Shown: in pieces, positions 47,262-60,196 of the stretch
Layout: the number at the start of each line of letters is the position of its first letter
How positions within the stretch are numbered: position 1 is the stretch's first letter
From: Pycnopodia helianthoides
Taxonomy: Eukaryota; Echinodermata; Asteroidea; Forcipulatida; Asteriidae
Direction of reading: 5' to 3'
Length of the DNA: 64,000 nucleotides
Assembly: GCA_032158295.1 (NCBI GenBank)
Contig: JASTWB010000023.1
Location: forward strand, 124,001 to 188,000
Position numbers and translations under genes: made by a program
The notes under the pieces: generated by a model
Told to the model about the DNA's origin: nothing
The model's input: the letters and a program-made list of their open reading frames with translations, nothing else
Databases searched by the model: none

Positions 47262-47578
47262 AATAATAACTAGTTCTTATATAATGCATTATACAATAAT
47301 GTTTCAATGCGCTTTACATTAGTGCCCTGGTCATTGGGCCAATAGCATTCCTGTAATATTTCTCAGCTCCCTGGGGAGTATACAGCCTTGTGCTGCCGTG
47401 GCACACCAGAGGCTTTTTCATACACAATATCAAACTCTACCCTCGCAGGTACCCATTTATACCCCTGGGTGGAGAGGAGCAATTATAGTAAAGCATCTTG
47501 CTCAAGGACACAAGTGTCATGACTCGACCACCAGAACTTGAATCCGATGCTCTAAACCGCTCGGCCATGACACCCAAG
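47262..47578 (-). repeat. tRNA-Leu-derived SINE
   Basis: The minus strand begins with a tRNA-like head (gtgtcatggccgagcggttt, anticodon region ttcaagttctgg with CAA as in tRNA-Leu), followed by a body (caagatgctttactataatt, gcgctttacatt complement) and an AT-rich tail near 47262. A partial copy is at 60560. Typical tRNA-derived SINE layout. Confidence 0.75.
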
Positions 47579-47784
47579 AATCTGACCAACAAAATGAATT
47601 GGTTGATTGATGTGTTTAATGAAAAGTAGACCTTATAAATGTTTAGGAAACTTTGTGAATTGTTTACATTGACTATTACTAATGTAGGCCATAAGGAGCA
47701 CTATGTTGTTCAAAGTTTGTTGACAACATGTTTTTTAATATGATTATTTATTCATACTTGTCAAAAGTTTTTTAATTGGTTACT

Positions 47785-48330
47785 TAAAATAAAAGCTAAA
47801 AGGGTTTTGAAGACATAGTTGCAGGTCTAGTAATGATCTTTTTTATGGTAAAGCTGACAAGTGGCGAGTCAGAAAATAAACTTTCATCTTGTAGAGATAT
47901 ATGTTTGGTTCTGATTCATGTGAAGCAATTGTCCTAATATGTTGATATAACACATGGTTATTGTAACACAATATTGTTGCCAGGAAATATAAACCACTTT
48001 TAGTTTGATGATTCTGGAATCCTGTTTGGTTAGGACCCTCAGTACATCTTCTGTAAAGTATAAAGTTTTAGAATGTCATTTTTTTCAGAAGATGTCCAGG
48101 TGTTGTGAAATCAAGTACAAGTCTCATATCTGTCACTCGTCTAATCTCTGTACACACTATGATGGTCACTAAAACCAGAAATACTTCTTATATTATACAG
48201 ACAAAGTAGAGATCAAGTTTGAAGCTTCAGCAATCTGCAGACTGACATTACAACATCAAGGTAAGTCCACTTTCTGGATCTGTTAACATAACAGCATATG
48301 TCACTATGAGCCCAAGTTGTTCCTGATAGG
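47785..48330. repeat. Segmental duplication of 19090-19640
   Basis: Starts aaaataaaagct and matches 19090-19640 closely (gaagacatagttgcaggtct). It continues the 16.7-19.6 kb duplication after the inserted MITE and SINE. Confidence 0.75.
48201..48260 (+). other. 60-bp exon-like block B3
   Basis: Partner of 19505-19564 with acceptor tattatacag and a stronger donor (gtaagt). The shared open frame reads KVEIKFEASAICRLTLQHQ. Exactly the same length as its partner. Confidence 0.4.
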
Positions 48331-50191
48331 AAAAGAAAAAATAGCCTATCTGGACAAATTTCATTTAGCTCTTAAAGTTTTCCAATTTATAGAAACCCAA
48401 ACCATGAGTGAGCCATGCACCAGTCTAATAAAATGACTCATTATTTTCACCCAACATCTGTTATTATTGGGGGGCATTTTTAATAACCAAAGTGAAAAGT
48501 ACACAATGTATACACTGTACATAGTGCAATGTAGCTTCAAGTTCAATCAAGTTCAATGTTCACCAATCCATTACACACTGTATGTACTCATACAGTTGTA
48601 TACAAACACGATCATTGATAACGATCCAGATTGCACTAGCTGGATGACCTTTGACATTCAAGTTCATTGTCAACACCCAGTACAGTCGTACATTTTAGAT
48701 TCAGTATGTACTGTATTGATCGAGCGTCTGGGAACACACTGGCTGTACATGCTTTGCTACATGTAAAGCAAGCGTCCTGCATTCTACATAGAAATAAGAC
48801 TTCAGTTTGTTTGCAATAAAACAAGGGACAATCCTGACAGTACTACAGACAAGGGAGAGGTATCTATGTATGACAACTGATGGTGGTTAACAGTGCACAG
48901 TGATAAGGTGAGTACAGATCACAAACTGAGTCAACTTTGTTCAATACTCTAGCTTGAGAGGCCTACATGTAGATACTGACCAATATTATACATTTTGTAC
49001 AGTTACATAAATAAAATAATGTCAGGATAACTGCATTATTAAAGATTTTATTTTCAACTTCAATTGATGTAAAAGCTGTCAATGGATGCTTTTATACACG
49101 CCAGAACTAGGCCTAGACATTTGTGTTGACACGCCCAAACATTCCATTGTGTATCATGCACTGTGCATGTACTCATATGTACAAAGGGGGCTTCCAATTA
49201 TTGCCTGTGGCTTACGGCCAAGGGTTCAGTTGATTTGCAGTAAACACAAGACAGAGAAAAAGAAACTGCATTTTATGAGACATTTGTTGTCTCTACTAGG
49301 TTTAGTCATGGCTTTATCATGTTTATTGTGACAATAATATTCTCATCAACAAAAATTAATCCAGAAATTCTGAAAATGAATCCCATCAGTAAGCCTGGAA
49401 ATATTTTTGAACCCCCCAAAAAAAAAAAAAATTGGTTGAGAGCAAATCATCACAAACATTTTGCTATACCGGGTTTTCAGAATAACACATTTATGGTACA
49501 TGCACATGTACTTACATGTGCATGATTGTTAATGTTGGTGCATAAAATGCTTTAACGTATTGTGACGGTTTGGTCCAATATCTGCAACCTGGTCAGTCTC
49601 AGCCAATGTCAGCGAGCTGTCTAGCTTGGAAGGCTGGAGATGTATGATCCATTTGGTAGCGGTCTACTGCTTGGCCCGCAGTGCACTACACTAGTTAAAC
49701 CCAACAACGTAAACAAATACAAACACCCAGATGGAAGGGAAAGAGTACAGCATGACAGGATGGACATAGAGGGTTTAATTACTCATTCCACAAACCCTGT
49801 CTCGCCTCCGTCACAAAATCTATTTTAAAAGTTCGGCTGATCCTTGATTACATTGAATTTCTGTTAATAATTAATCATTTACAGGATAAATTAACCAGAT
49901 TATTGCAGTAGATAAAAAACTGATGCATTTCTTAACTAGAATGACTCACATTAAAGTATAAGGCTCCTTGCCATAATTAGCATAATGCAAAACTCATTTC
50001 CGTTATTCAATTACTGTTAAATCTGATGGTTGCATTGTGGGGTAAAAGAGCAATCCATTCCCTCTCTGTCTTTTTATCTAACTTTGATATAGGCTGGCAA
50101 CCCTCCACCAACTGTAATGTAGACCATTACATGAAGGCTAGGAATTGCAATAATTGATACTGTATTGCATTACAGTATGATACATGTATGT
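48331..50191. other. Noncoding stretch
   Basis: 48640-48780 is related to 20720-21120. No gene seen; the short frames at 48467, 49086 and 49640 have no recognisable motif. Confidence 0.35.
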
Positions 50192-50706
50192 TAAAGAGGT
50201 CGGGCCATGCTAGAGGTCACTCTTAAAACAAAATTTGACATCCCTAAATACACTATATCTACCAAGATTCACTGTGTGACAGAGTTATAGAATGAATGGG
50301 TATTCGTTTACAACGCAGTTTCCAAGCCTCTTTTCACTCCCACTTTCAGGCAAAATCGGAACAACAGCAGTCAGTGCCAGAAAGCTGTCTCCAAAAATTC
50401 AAAAGAATAGTGACGACGCAGTACGTACCCCTCTGTCAAACGGCTTTTTGTTGTTACTCATTGAGCATTGCTCAGTACAGACCATCCGGGCATTAAATAC
50501 GTAAAGTGACGTCATGTTTGTTTGCTGCCCTCATTTACGGGATTTTGATAAAATAATTTAGGCGGCGGGCTAGTGAACGGAGTAAAAACTCCCTGCAAAT
50601 ATCACTTCTTTTGTTAATGTAATGTTACAAAAGATGCAACAAATTATAGAAAGCAGAAAACTAAAAAATAACGTCAACTTCAATCACCATGGCCCATCCT
50701 CTTTAA
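50192..50706. mobile_element. TTAA-flanked MITE, ~0.5 kb
   Basis: Left end ttaaagaggtcgggccatgc and right end catggcccatcctctttaa pair as imperfect inverted repeats of about 20 bases, with TTAA at both edges. Short overlapping frames inside have no domain. Confidence 0.65.
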
Positions 50707-52558
50707 ACCTACAAGATTACAATTTGTCCATCTGCTGGGAAGTTATACATCAAAATTCCAGTAAGGTTAAACATTTTCATATCATATGATTTACAGTCTC
50801 TCCATTACTGTTGAAGAAAGTGCTTTGAGGACCATTGGAAAAACTCCCTTCTGATTACTGCAATGTTAGGAGAGACACCTCCAACTTGACACTGCAATCT
50901 TGCACATTTTTAGAAACACCGAAGATAAATGTAATCAAATCACTGGTGGATTTATTTTTTTTTTTCGAAGTGAAAATTAAACTTCAACAATAACAACTTG
51001 ACTGTTCCAATGTTGGTGAAAAATCATTTATTCTGACTGAAAAGTGGTCATTTAACAGGGGAAGCCATTTCTACATAAGATTGCAATGTATGGTACATGT
51101 ACATGGTTGTAATTGTATTATGATTGTAATGTGTGATACATGCATGATTGAAAATGATTACAAATATGATAAAATGAATTTGTTTATCTGAAAGTATTCT
51201 TTTGTAAACTGATCCTGTTGCTAATTGTCTGAGAACAATTTGGTTTCCAGACACCAAGTTCTTCTTTCCCTCAACCAAAAGAAAGATTACAAGTAGACAT
51301 TTGTACAAATGTGTTGATTTCCACAGCCAAGGTATGCTGGAATCTTAAATAACAATGTCCAGATTGTACACAACAATGTGTTAATCAGTCATATGTCTTC
51401 TGATTTGAAAAGAAACAGGGCTTATGGCAGACGGTGGAAAAACTTTGTTTTTTTATGGGTTTTTCTTTTGCTACAGCCAGACAGCTAACGTTTTTACCAT
51501 TGTTATAGCGTGCAAAGGCAGCATGTATCATGATCGCTTTGTCTACCATACAAAAATATGAACAGGTTCTTGGAAACATGCATTGTAAAATCCCTTTCTG
51601 GGGGTTATTGTTAACCCTGATTCCAGACCTTTGTCTTGTACAAATGCTGCCACATATTTGGGGGTTCAATGATAGTAAGTCGGATTTTAGGCCAAGGTTT
51701 TTGATACACAGTCAGTGCCTACTCAATATGACACATCCAAATACCAGAACTAATTATGGAACTTTTGCTTCTTCCTTTTATCAAGTCTGAGCGTCAATCC
51801 GGGGGGAGACATGCACCTTTTTGAAGGGTGGGGGACTCTATATCAAATGCCCCACTCTGGTTTTTTGACTTGTGTATGTCATATAGAGCACTAAATATGC
51901 CATCTCCAGACTATTAGTTCTAAACTCTTGTAGTCCTCGAGTTACAAGCGAAGTGATTGTAAAGACATGCAGCTGAACAAAATTGTATAGTCTACTTAAG
52001 TGTTCATCATCAAAATATTGATAAATCTAATGAGACAACACAACAAAAATGAGTTTTGGCCAGTACTCCAATATCCAACAGCCAAGTACAAGTACTTGGA
52101 CCTTGAGTACGAGTACAATTTAGTCTAGTGTGAAATATAAAACTTAAAACAATGTATGAAATACATTGATTGGTTACTTGTCAACTCTTGCTGACACAAC
52201 CATGTGAACAAAACTATGTTGGGCATGTTGGGAGGAGGGTTGTCTTTACAAAAAGCTCTTAGTTTGTCTTCAGATTGAAGAAAAATAAATCTCACCATGT
52301 ACATCCTCATTACTGATAACATTTATTGACTGAATGAATGCTTATAGGTGTTTGATATCTGTTAAAAAAGGTACATCAAAAAAACTTAATTTTTATTTAG
52401 AATGTATGATATGTTTCATTGCATTCCCACAATAATGTACAGTGCAGGGACCAATTTGATGTAATCTAGGAACTGATATTTACTGAAAGTGATTTGTGCA
52501 AACTAAATGGTAATTCTTGTATAGTAAAATGTTTTTGCTGTTTTAATTTTATTTCCAG
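50707..52558. other. Upstream region of the second TRIM gene
   Basis: No coding gene seen. A strong 3' splice site ends at 52558 (ttttaattttatttccag), so a noncoding first exon and promoter should lie in or beyond this stretch, but I cannot place them. Confidence 0.4.
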
Positions 52559-55171
52559 ATCAAAATGGCATCTTCTGAACCAGCACAGGTTTCAGCTCTA
52601 GAGAAAATCAGAAAGGATTATCTGGAGTGCAGTATTTGCCAAGAGGAGTACACAGAACCCAAACTACTGGACTGTCTTCATAGCTTCTGTGAACACTGTT
52701 TACTTGAATACCAGACTACCAACTACAAAGATGCTAAGATGCTTATTTGTCCTTTATGTCGAAAGGAGACACAACTTCCTCAGACAGGTGTTCAGGATTT
52801 CAAGACTAACTTCATTTTAACTGGTCTTGCACTTCAACTGGAACAGGTCAGCTTATCTGAAAACAGTAAGTTGATTTGTAAATTATGCGAGGAAGAAAAT
52901 GAGGCAACACATTTCTGTTTTGATTGCCCCATGATCATCTGTGCAAACTGCTACAAAATGCACTGGAAAATTCCTTTACTGTCAAGCCACACAGTTGCTA
53001 CTTTGAAAGACATTATTGATGGGAAGATTGGAATGAAAAAGAGCAAACAAAAACGCCATCCAGAATGCCAGACTCATGAAGGTGAAGTCATGTGGTTCTA
53101 TTGTTCTACATGTGATGTGATGATTTGCCAAGCTTGCACTGTCATAGATCACTGTAAACCACAACATGAGTATATTGACTGCAAACAAGCGTCATCCACA
53201 TATAAACAGTTATTGGCTCAACTCATTACTCCCCTTGAAGAAATCCTGAAGAACCTTGACCAATCTCAAGCAACTGTCTCAACAATGAAAGACAACCTAG
53301 ACATTGCAGTGGAGAGAACCATGGCAGAGGTGAAGAACAGAGCTGATGAGATCAGGGCTGAGGTAACAGCTCAAGAGAGTCGCATCATGAATGAAATAAA
53401 AACCATCCACAAAGATCGGAACAAGGAATTGGAGGAATATGAGCAAACAGTGAGTGTAAACTCACAGCAAATACAGCAATCACTGCAGACTGCCAAAGAT
53501 GTCAGCAACAATTCATCAGCTCCTGACTTCCTTGCACTCTATCCTACAATCAGTAAGGACTTGACTTTACTCAGAGATCAAAATCAACCAAAGATAGAAT
53601 CTACCGTTTCATTTCTGAGTTTCTATCCAGGGGTTTGTGATATCACCCTGGGTAAGCTGATTAGGGTGGAGCCAAGGTGGGAGCTTGGTTTGGAGTGTGA
53701 TGAAGGACTCAATGGGGCTTGGGATGTTGATGCCTCTATACCTGGGGATGAGATGGCAGTGGCAGACTTTGTTAATAGCAGAGTGGTAATCTATGACACT
53801 AAGGGACACCAGAAGAGAACTATCCAAGTATCACAATGTAAGTTCATTTATACAAAGTCATTTATTTAGAGGTGTTAATGTTGTTGTAAATCTCAATTCA
53901 AACGCAGTGTAAAAAGTACTCATGATTGGTTATCAGGGTGACAGTCAAAGGGTGATCCATGAAAATAAGTAAACATTTTTCAAATGTAGATTTAAAGTCA
54001 TCAACTCAAGTCAATCATTAAAATGATGTTCACAAATCAGACCATATTTGTGATCAATAAAAGGTTTACATGTAGTCAAAATATCTGTCATGAAAATGAT
54101 TGATTATTCCTATTCCACTGTACCTTGTAGGCTAGAGCTGCATTAATCCATGCATGATCACTGAATCCACTCTATCTGCTGTCATTCAGGATTTTTACAT
54201 TCCTCTAATCAACACCACAAACAAAAGAAGTTTATAATACTAAATGAATAAATAACAACAATTAATGTGATTTAGGTAAAATCTGAAAATAATATTTTAA
54301 AAGAATGAATTCAATACCAGTAGTAGCCACCTTGGTAATATCAACAGGTTGGTGTTGTTGATTTACTGTTTGTCATAGTTACATGTAGGTGCTGTGTGAA
54401 TTATTAGCAAAGTTAAAATGGCTTTTACAACATTGGAACAAATGCATTTTAAAAATAATTTTTTGTATTTTTTTTGCAAAAGCAAGGTTGTAAGTAATTT
54501 GCAAATGTAGGATCATTGTATTGAGTCCTGTCCATTTGTTCATTTGTTTTCCAGGCCCTCGGGCTGTTGCTGCATTGCAGAATCAGATAGTGGTTGTTAA
54601 TTATCTCAGCAACTCTGTCAAGATGTACAATAAGAATGGTACAAAGGGATTGGAGTTCTACACAGTGCCTCATAGTGAAGTGGGCAAGACAGCAGTAGAC
54701 CTCCTCAGTGTAGCAGTCATGAAGGATACAATCATTGTGGGGGATGTGAAGAGGTCAGTTATAACTAAACACAGCATCAGTGATGGTTCACTCATTGACA
54801 CTGTTTCAGTTAAGACAAAACCTTACTTCTTGGCCATTGACAGCAAGGATAGAGTTGTAGTCAGTGCTTGGTATCAACATCAAGTTGACATTCTTGCCAA
54901 TGGAACTACTCTGTTCTCCATTAATCCCACCATCAATGGACAGCAAGTTGCATACTGCAGAGGAGTTTGCTGTGACAGTGCAGCTTTCTACATTGCAGTG
55001 TGCAATGAGGATGACAACACTGGTCATATTCATCAGTATGACACTGAGGGTAGATTTCTCAGCTGTATTGCTCAGGGTCTGTCCTACCCACAGGGAATCT
55101 CATTGACATCAGATGGGCAGAAGCTGGCAGTGGCAGACAACAAATCATTGAAGATTTATAACAAGGTGTAA
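52559..55171 (+). CDS. TRIM-type E3 ubiquitin ligase (RING, two B-boxes, coiled coil, NHL-like), two coding exons
   Basis: Coding exons 52565-53837 and 54555-55171 join in phase 1 into 629 codons. Donor is gtaagt at 53838; acceptor ttgttttccag ends at 54554. The split cysteine codon (t + gc) restores the frame exactly. RING: C22, C25, C37, H39, C42, C45, C62, C65. B-box1-like: C104, C107, C117, C120, C125, C128 and H132/H141. B-box2: C167, H170, C179, C182, C187, C190, H195, H200. About 205-330 is coiled coil with heptad-like E/K/Q. From about 360 onward, propeller blades (DVDASIPGDEMAVADF, LAIDSKDRVVVSAW, GISLTSDGQKLAVAD). Known role of the family: ubiquitin transfer, often in innate immunity or development. 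It differs from the first TRIM in having B-box1 and an intron within the NHL part. Ortholog uncertain. Confidence 0.93.
53838..54554 (+). other. Intron of the second TRIM gene (717 bp, phase 1)
   Basis: GT-AG intron with a consensus donor (gtaagt) and a pyrimidine-rich acceptor. Reading through it gives a short dead-end tail, so splicing is required for the full propeller. Interior is AT-rich with no element recognised. Confidence 0.85.
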
Positions 55172-55304
55172 TGTTATCTGATAATTATGATACTGGTCAA
55201 ATACTATCTCATGGATTGAACTGACCACCAACATGAGTATTAATACTAAATTTGAATCAACAAACCATTAAAATTTGCTTTTACTTTTTTACTCTAAGAG
55301 TTAA

Positions 55305-55310
55305 AATAAA
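55305..55310 (+). terminator. Candidate polyadenylation signal of the second TRIM gene
   Basis: AATAAA about 134 bases after the stop codon at 55169-55171. Position is typical; function unproven. Confidence 0.5.
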
Positions 55311-56180
55311 CCGATCAGTTGAAATTCTCAATTAATTAAGACATTAAGTTAATTGTATGATATTTGACACACTTAATAGTAGGCCAGCCAAGGTGTACAA
55401 ATACACTTTGGACAGCATAGTCTGTTAATGGCCGGCATCCATGCTAGATCTATTGTTAATAGTATGGGGAAGACAATTAGGGTAGATGCCACTCTCAATT
55501 TTGAACTTTAAGGTAATTTTGAGGTCAAAAAGGTCAAATAAGGTCAAAATGGGGATTTGGGGATTTTTTGATTTTGCACCAAATTTGACCCCAAGTTCTA
55601 GCTCCATCTACAAAATGTATTTTTATCATCATATCGACATACCAAGCCTGTAAAACTAAGGGTTAATCTTTTATCTTGTACACAAATGTATAGTAAAATG
55701 AAAACTAAAAGTGTGATTTTCTCAAAAAGTGCATATCTTGAGTATACCGAATAAGCTTTGCACTCCCTATCTCAAGGGTGCATATGTTTATTTTAAACAA
55801 CTTTTTTTCTGAAGTTTAATTTACCCAGGCAGTTTTAATCAAAACAAAATTTCAATTTCACACCTTTTTGTATGGTGTAATGAGACAAGAAGGTATGTTC
55901 TTCACGCAGTACATTTGAATGCATACACTGTAGTGGGTTTATAGTTTGACATGGTGCTCAAAAACTGTATGTCTGATACCAAAGTTGTTTGTACTCCCAA
56001 TCTTTCCAAGTGAACATTTTCAGACTCCTACACAGTCATCAAACTCAAAGGACAATGATGAATTAAAATGTTGAACATTTTTGCAGTAAAACAGTGACTT
56101 TACCCCATGTTATAGCTGTTTCATACACCATGGGATATCGTGCAGTTAAACATTTTAGGCTTTTTCATGTTGTAACATAA
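55311..56180. other. Noncoding stretch
   Basis: No gene. A patch of short repeats around aaggtcaaa at 55510-55550. Confidence 0.35.
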
Positions 56181-56820
56181 GGTCAAAAAAAAGAAGGGTT
56201 CTGTTTCCGGTTCCCCGACCGACCCTAGTTTTTAAGCCGCGACTCTAAACTCTTATTCGGCCTTTAAAAAAAAAAATGGAAAAAACGGGGGGGAAAAAAA
56301 AAAATTACCTGGAAGAAAATGTCAGACTTCTACTAATTTACCATCTTTTAGGCAACATTTGAAATAAAAACAAGAACATATCAGACGAATTTACAGATAT
56401 CTCCGTGATTTGAGCCTGCGATGTCCAACGACTCGACTACGAGCGAAAAATACCCACAATTCAATTCGCTGTATGAAGCGCATTCCACGGTTTTGCACAA
56501 TCTGCAGACTGCGCACATTTTTGCAAAACCGGCCGCTTGAACTGCCAATCTAAAGAGCGCAAACTAAAGATGGCGCTCAATTTGCAAGGTCGGGCAGATT
56601 AACTGCCAAATCTGCAGAGTGCAAAATGCAGTTTGCGCGCAATTTTGCCTAATTCGTTGTGCAAATTCGTTGATTGCGCTCAACACATGAACGATCGTGG
56701 ACGTATCGTCAATCGTATCGGAATAAAAAAAAATAGCAAAATAAAAAAACTTTCCGACCTACCGACCCTATTTTTAAATGACATGTAATCGGAAACAGAA
56801 CCCTTTTTTGGGGGGGCCTA
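56181..56820. mobile_element. TIR element, ~640 bp
   Basis: Left gggttctgtttccgg and right cggaaacagaaccc are inverted, followed inward by a further inverted match (cgaccctagttttta / tttttaaa-flanked accgaccctattt). The interior has many gcgc and ttgcgcaa words and no coding frame. Non-autonomous DNA transposon. Confidence 0.65.
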
Positions 56821-57310
56821 ATGTGGCTTGCCAAGATTCAAAGCCAGCTCAAGAGTTAGTGACTAGGCACTCAGAGGCAACTTCTCTTACATAAACTGGA
56901 CAACCTTAGTACTTCTGTTGCCTAGCAACTACCCAGCTCAGTCACCTTCGGGTGTCCGATTAGCACAGACATTAAGGGCCACATTGCCACATATAAATCC
57001 ATTCTTTTGATCAGAGTACTATACTGAACACCCTCTGACAAATGTACATGGCTAAATCTGAATACATCAGCCCTCACTTTCTTTGATGAAAGAATTCTCA
57101 CATCTGTTAGAGTGAGTAGACTCAAGTTGTTTAATTACATTTTAACTATATAGTAACTATGGAGACACTATACAGCAAAGGAAAGGAACTGAAATGAGCA
57201 AATCCAAAGTTTGAGAACGTAATTTTTCTCAAGGGAGGACTCCATGTCTGCTTCAACTTCCTGGAGGCTAGTGGCCAACACATGGAAAGTGCTTGGCTTG
57301 GTATGTCAAT
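56821..57310. other. Noncoding stretch
   Basis: No gene or repeat recognised. Confidence 0.3.
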
Positions 57311-57493
57311 GTGTATAAATATCTACTTTGCTGTGTAGATTGTGTTCTTTAGAGAACTTGTCTTGCTATTCATTCTACTGCCGCAGAGTAGATTTTCCAA
57401 GAATTCCAAAAATCTACTCCTCTGCAGCAGTAGAATAAACAGCAAGACAAGTTATCTAATTATCACAATCTACACAGCAAAGTAGATATACAC
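57311..57493. mobile_element. Fold-back MITE, ~180 bp
   Basis: Nearly the entire length is two inverted arms: gtgtataaatatctactttg … gccgcagagtagatttt on the left and its complement on the right, meeting near 57400. A single arm of the same family lies at 18735-18815 (gaacttgtcttgctatttat). Confidence 0.85.
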
Positions 57494-59185
57494 ATGATGT
57501 TACCGCAAACCAAATATACATGATGTATGTTTGTTTTGTCAAATTGATCCATTGGGTCAGGTCTAACTGGATCCAGAGTCAGGGTCAGTTTTGAGTTGGA
57601 GTTCTTAGAGCACAGGGCAACTGTGGAGTTAATAAAATATCCATTGACATAACTTGATATTGGTCTATCTGGATTTGTGTTTATGTTTAGGAACAGGTGT
57701 ACATTATGATCACGTTATATAAATACAAATACTATGTAGAGTTTTTTGTTTAACCTTTACAGGTAGTCAATTTTACTGGATAACCAAGATTGTTTTGGAG
57801 TAGCTAGCACACAAACAAATTAGTTTAGTTTGAGTTTTTGGAGTAAGTTTGATCTGTATAATAATCAAGATTAACATTACAGTGGATTATTGCTCATGTA
57901 GACTTGTTTAGATTAATGCTACTCTGTCTCTAAAGGAAAATATATTCAGAACTTTTGATATTGCCAATAAATCTGGAGATGATTCATTTTCTATTATTAT
58001 TTCTGTCAAGTGAAGATTTATTCCAGAAGTATTTTCTTTATGAACAAATGTATAGGAATTATTGAAGTTATTTGATGGATCAGAAATAAGTTCAAACTTC
58101 TTCTGAAGTGAAAACAAATCTCACTACACATTTGGAAGTGACTTACTATTTTAATAAACACACGCCACATGTTTATTATTGTCATTTTAATAAACACACG
58201 TCACATGTTTATATTTAATTTATATTTAATTAAAAATACCATTGGAAATAATGACTTTAAATAGATTTTTATATCGAGACACATCACCAAACAAGACAAA
58301 TGAAAAAAAATAACAACAACTTATGTTCGATAAGAGTAAAAGCAAGCCATATACATGTAGTTGTCCATTATCAATTTGGTGTTATGACGTGGAGGGATTT
58401 TAAACTCTATGAAATTAGGGTTTGAGGCTTCTCCCTCAAGATGAAGAGAGAACTGAGAGCTTCTACCCACTACAGACAGACAACATAGTCAGGTTGTTGT
58501 AATGAGCATCACATCTAATAAGGGAAAATGAGCAACCTCATTCCCAGCGATGTATGATCTTACCTTGCTCGGTCATGACCCATGGAAGTGTGACATATAA
58601 ATATCCTAATATATTGGATATTTTAATGTGTGCTGTGGTTGATCCTTTTTGTGTTAGAGACATACACAGAGTGCACGATCATCAAGTGATAGAGCAACTG
58701 GTCCCCTCTCATTCTTCTTTGATCTTGTGACATGTCTAACTGTATTCAGTTTAGGGTGACCGTGTATAAGCTTGATTCATTCATAGTGGGTGTGTCAAAA
58801 TACTTGCATTTATGCATGCTAAGTGCCCTATAAGTGCCTATACAAGCACTCAATTTTTAACAAGAGTGCGCGCAGGGCAGTCACTTTTGGAAGTCAATTT
58901 TGGTAGCCAATCGGGTCAGTGATGAGAAGTATTGATACGGAGCTGCCCATGATAGCGAGGCTTGGATATTGAATAATCTTATTTCAGTTTGACCCTCTCA
59001 TTGATGTGTGATAAGCGCTGTATACTCAGTGCTTTCAGAGTCCTGTAGGGAGAATAATACACCTCAGACAGAAGATGGTTCTCATGAATGAGATTCTGAA
59101 CATGGTGTAAGGATTATCATTGGTTTGAATTCTACTGGATTTCACTTTCACATCATCTTCTTTTTCTCATCTTTGTTCTTTACAG
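57494..59185. other. Noncoding stretch
   Basis: No gene seen. A tandem pair at 58151-58213 (ttaataaacacacgccacat / cgtcacat). 58980-59050 resembles the SINE block at 25555 (gctgtatactcagt). Confidence 0.35.
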
Positions 59186-59293
59186 AAGGAAAAGTCAAGT
59201 CTAGTTTAGTGTCTTGAGGATGAGGAATGTGAGAGTCTAAAGCTGAAGCAGATGAAGTCACTGCTGGAGCATGAACTAGACCAAAGAAATCAG
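59186..59293 (+). pseudogene. Coiled-coil exon-like segment with an in-frame stop (1)
   Basis: 108 bases (36 codons, phase 0 at both ends) between acceptor ttgttctttacag and donor gtatga. The frame reads KEKSSLV, stop (TAG), then CLEDEECESLKLKQMKSLL and EHELDQRNQ, with leucines and charged residues spaced as in a coiled coil. The stop suggests a dead exon, or that the frame is not translated. Family not recognised. Confidence 0.45.
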
Positions 59294-59916
59294 GTATGAG
59301 ATGAGAGGAACCATGTGGTGTGTCTTAGAGTCAAGAAATAGGAGTTAAGACAAATCCACTGTCAAATTACATTCTGCTGCTGAGAGTATTGCTTAATATT
59401 CTTTCAGCAAAAATATTTTAGGACAAGGTCCAAGTGCATTCAAGCAAAAATGCTGTGCTCACTATAAAAAAAATTATGCGCAAATACAATTGTATTTACT
59501 CTCGGGCATTCTCAGTAAAATTGAATTGTTGAGACAATAATGTTTAGCTTTGGTAAAGTCTGGGTGTCCTCTAGTCCCCAAGCTGGTTGATTCATGTCAT
59601 ATGTGAGGTTTTATGAAACATATGGGATTGGTTTGAATATACATGTGTATACACAATGACAAACTGTCCATCCTTTCAGGTATACATTTTGTGCTGGTTT
59701 ATGATTTCTACATTTTCATTGGAAAAAGGTTTGTTAAAAATCGGCATTATAATGCCGTCTGTTTGAGTAAAGCAATGATGATACAGAAATACATGGTGTA
59801 TAAAGAATTACTAAACTGTACAAGTCTGGCATGTATTTGAACAGTTTGGGGATCCTTTGGTTCTCCCATGTGTGCTTTAATGTGTGAAGGAATCAAAATC
59901 ACAATTAGAAACAATT
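59294..59916. other. Noncoding stretch
   Basis: Would be intron of the coiled-coil gene relic if that reading is right. No other feature seen. Confidence 0.3.
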
Positions 59917-60196
59917 CAAGGCCCAAATTCATAGAGCTGCTTTAACAGCGTTTTTGTGCTTATTGTGTGAGTTTCCATTTCACAGCGCTGCTAACCATAA
60001 GCGAACAAAAAGGCATGCTTACCTTCCAGTGCCTACTGTATAAAAAGGAATGGCGCAACAATGCAAATCCATGGTGAATGGCTGGTTGCCCAATTTTCTT
60101 GCTAACCTGTGAAATACGCTTACGCTTAAGCAAATGTTTCTGCTACAGTAAGCACGACAATTTGCTTACCGTTAAGCAGCGCTATGAAATTGGGCA
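59917..60196. mobile_element. MITE of the ggcccaatttcatag family, ~280 bp
   Basis: Starts caaggcccaaattcatagag and ends with gcgctatgaaattgggcac, imperfect inverted ends. Same long subtype as the truncated copy at 28713. Confidence 0.75.

Noticed and set aside
50292..50504. Two overlapping 66-70-codon frames
   Set aside because: They fall wholly inside a TTAA-flanked MITE and have no motif.
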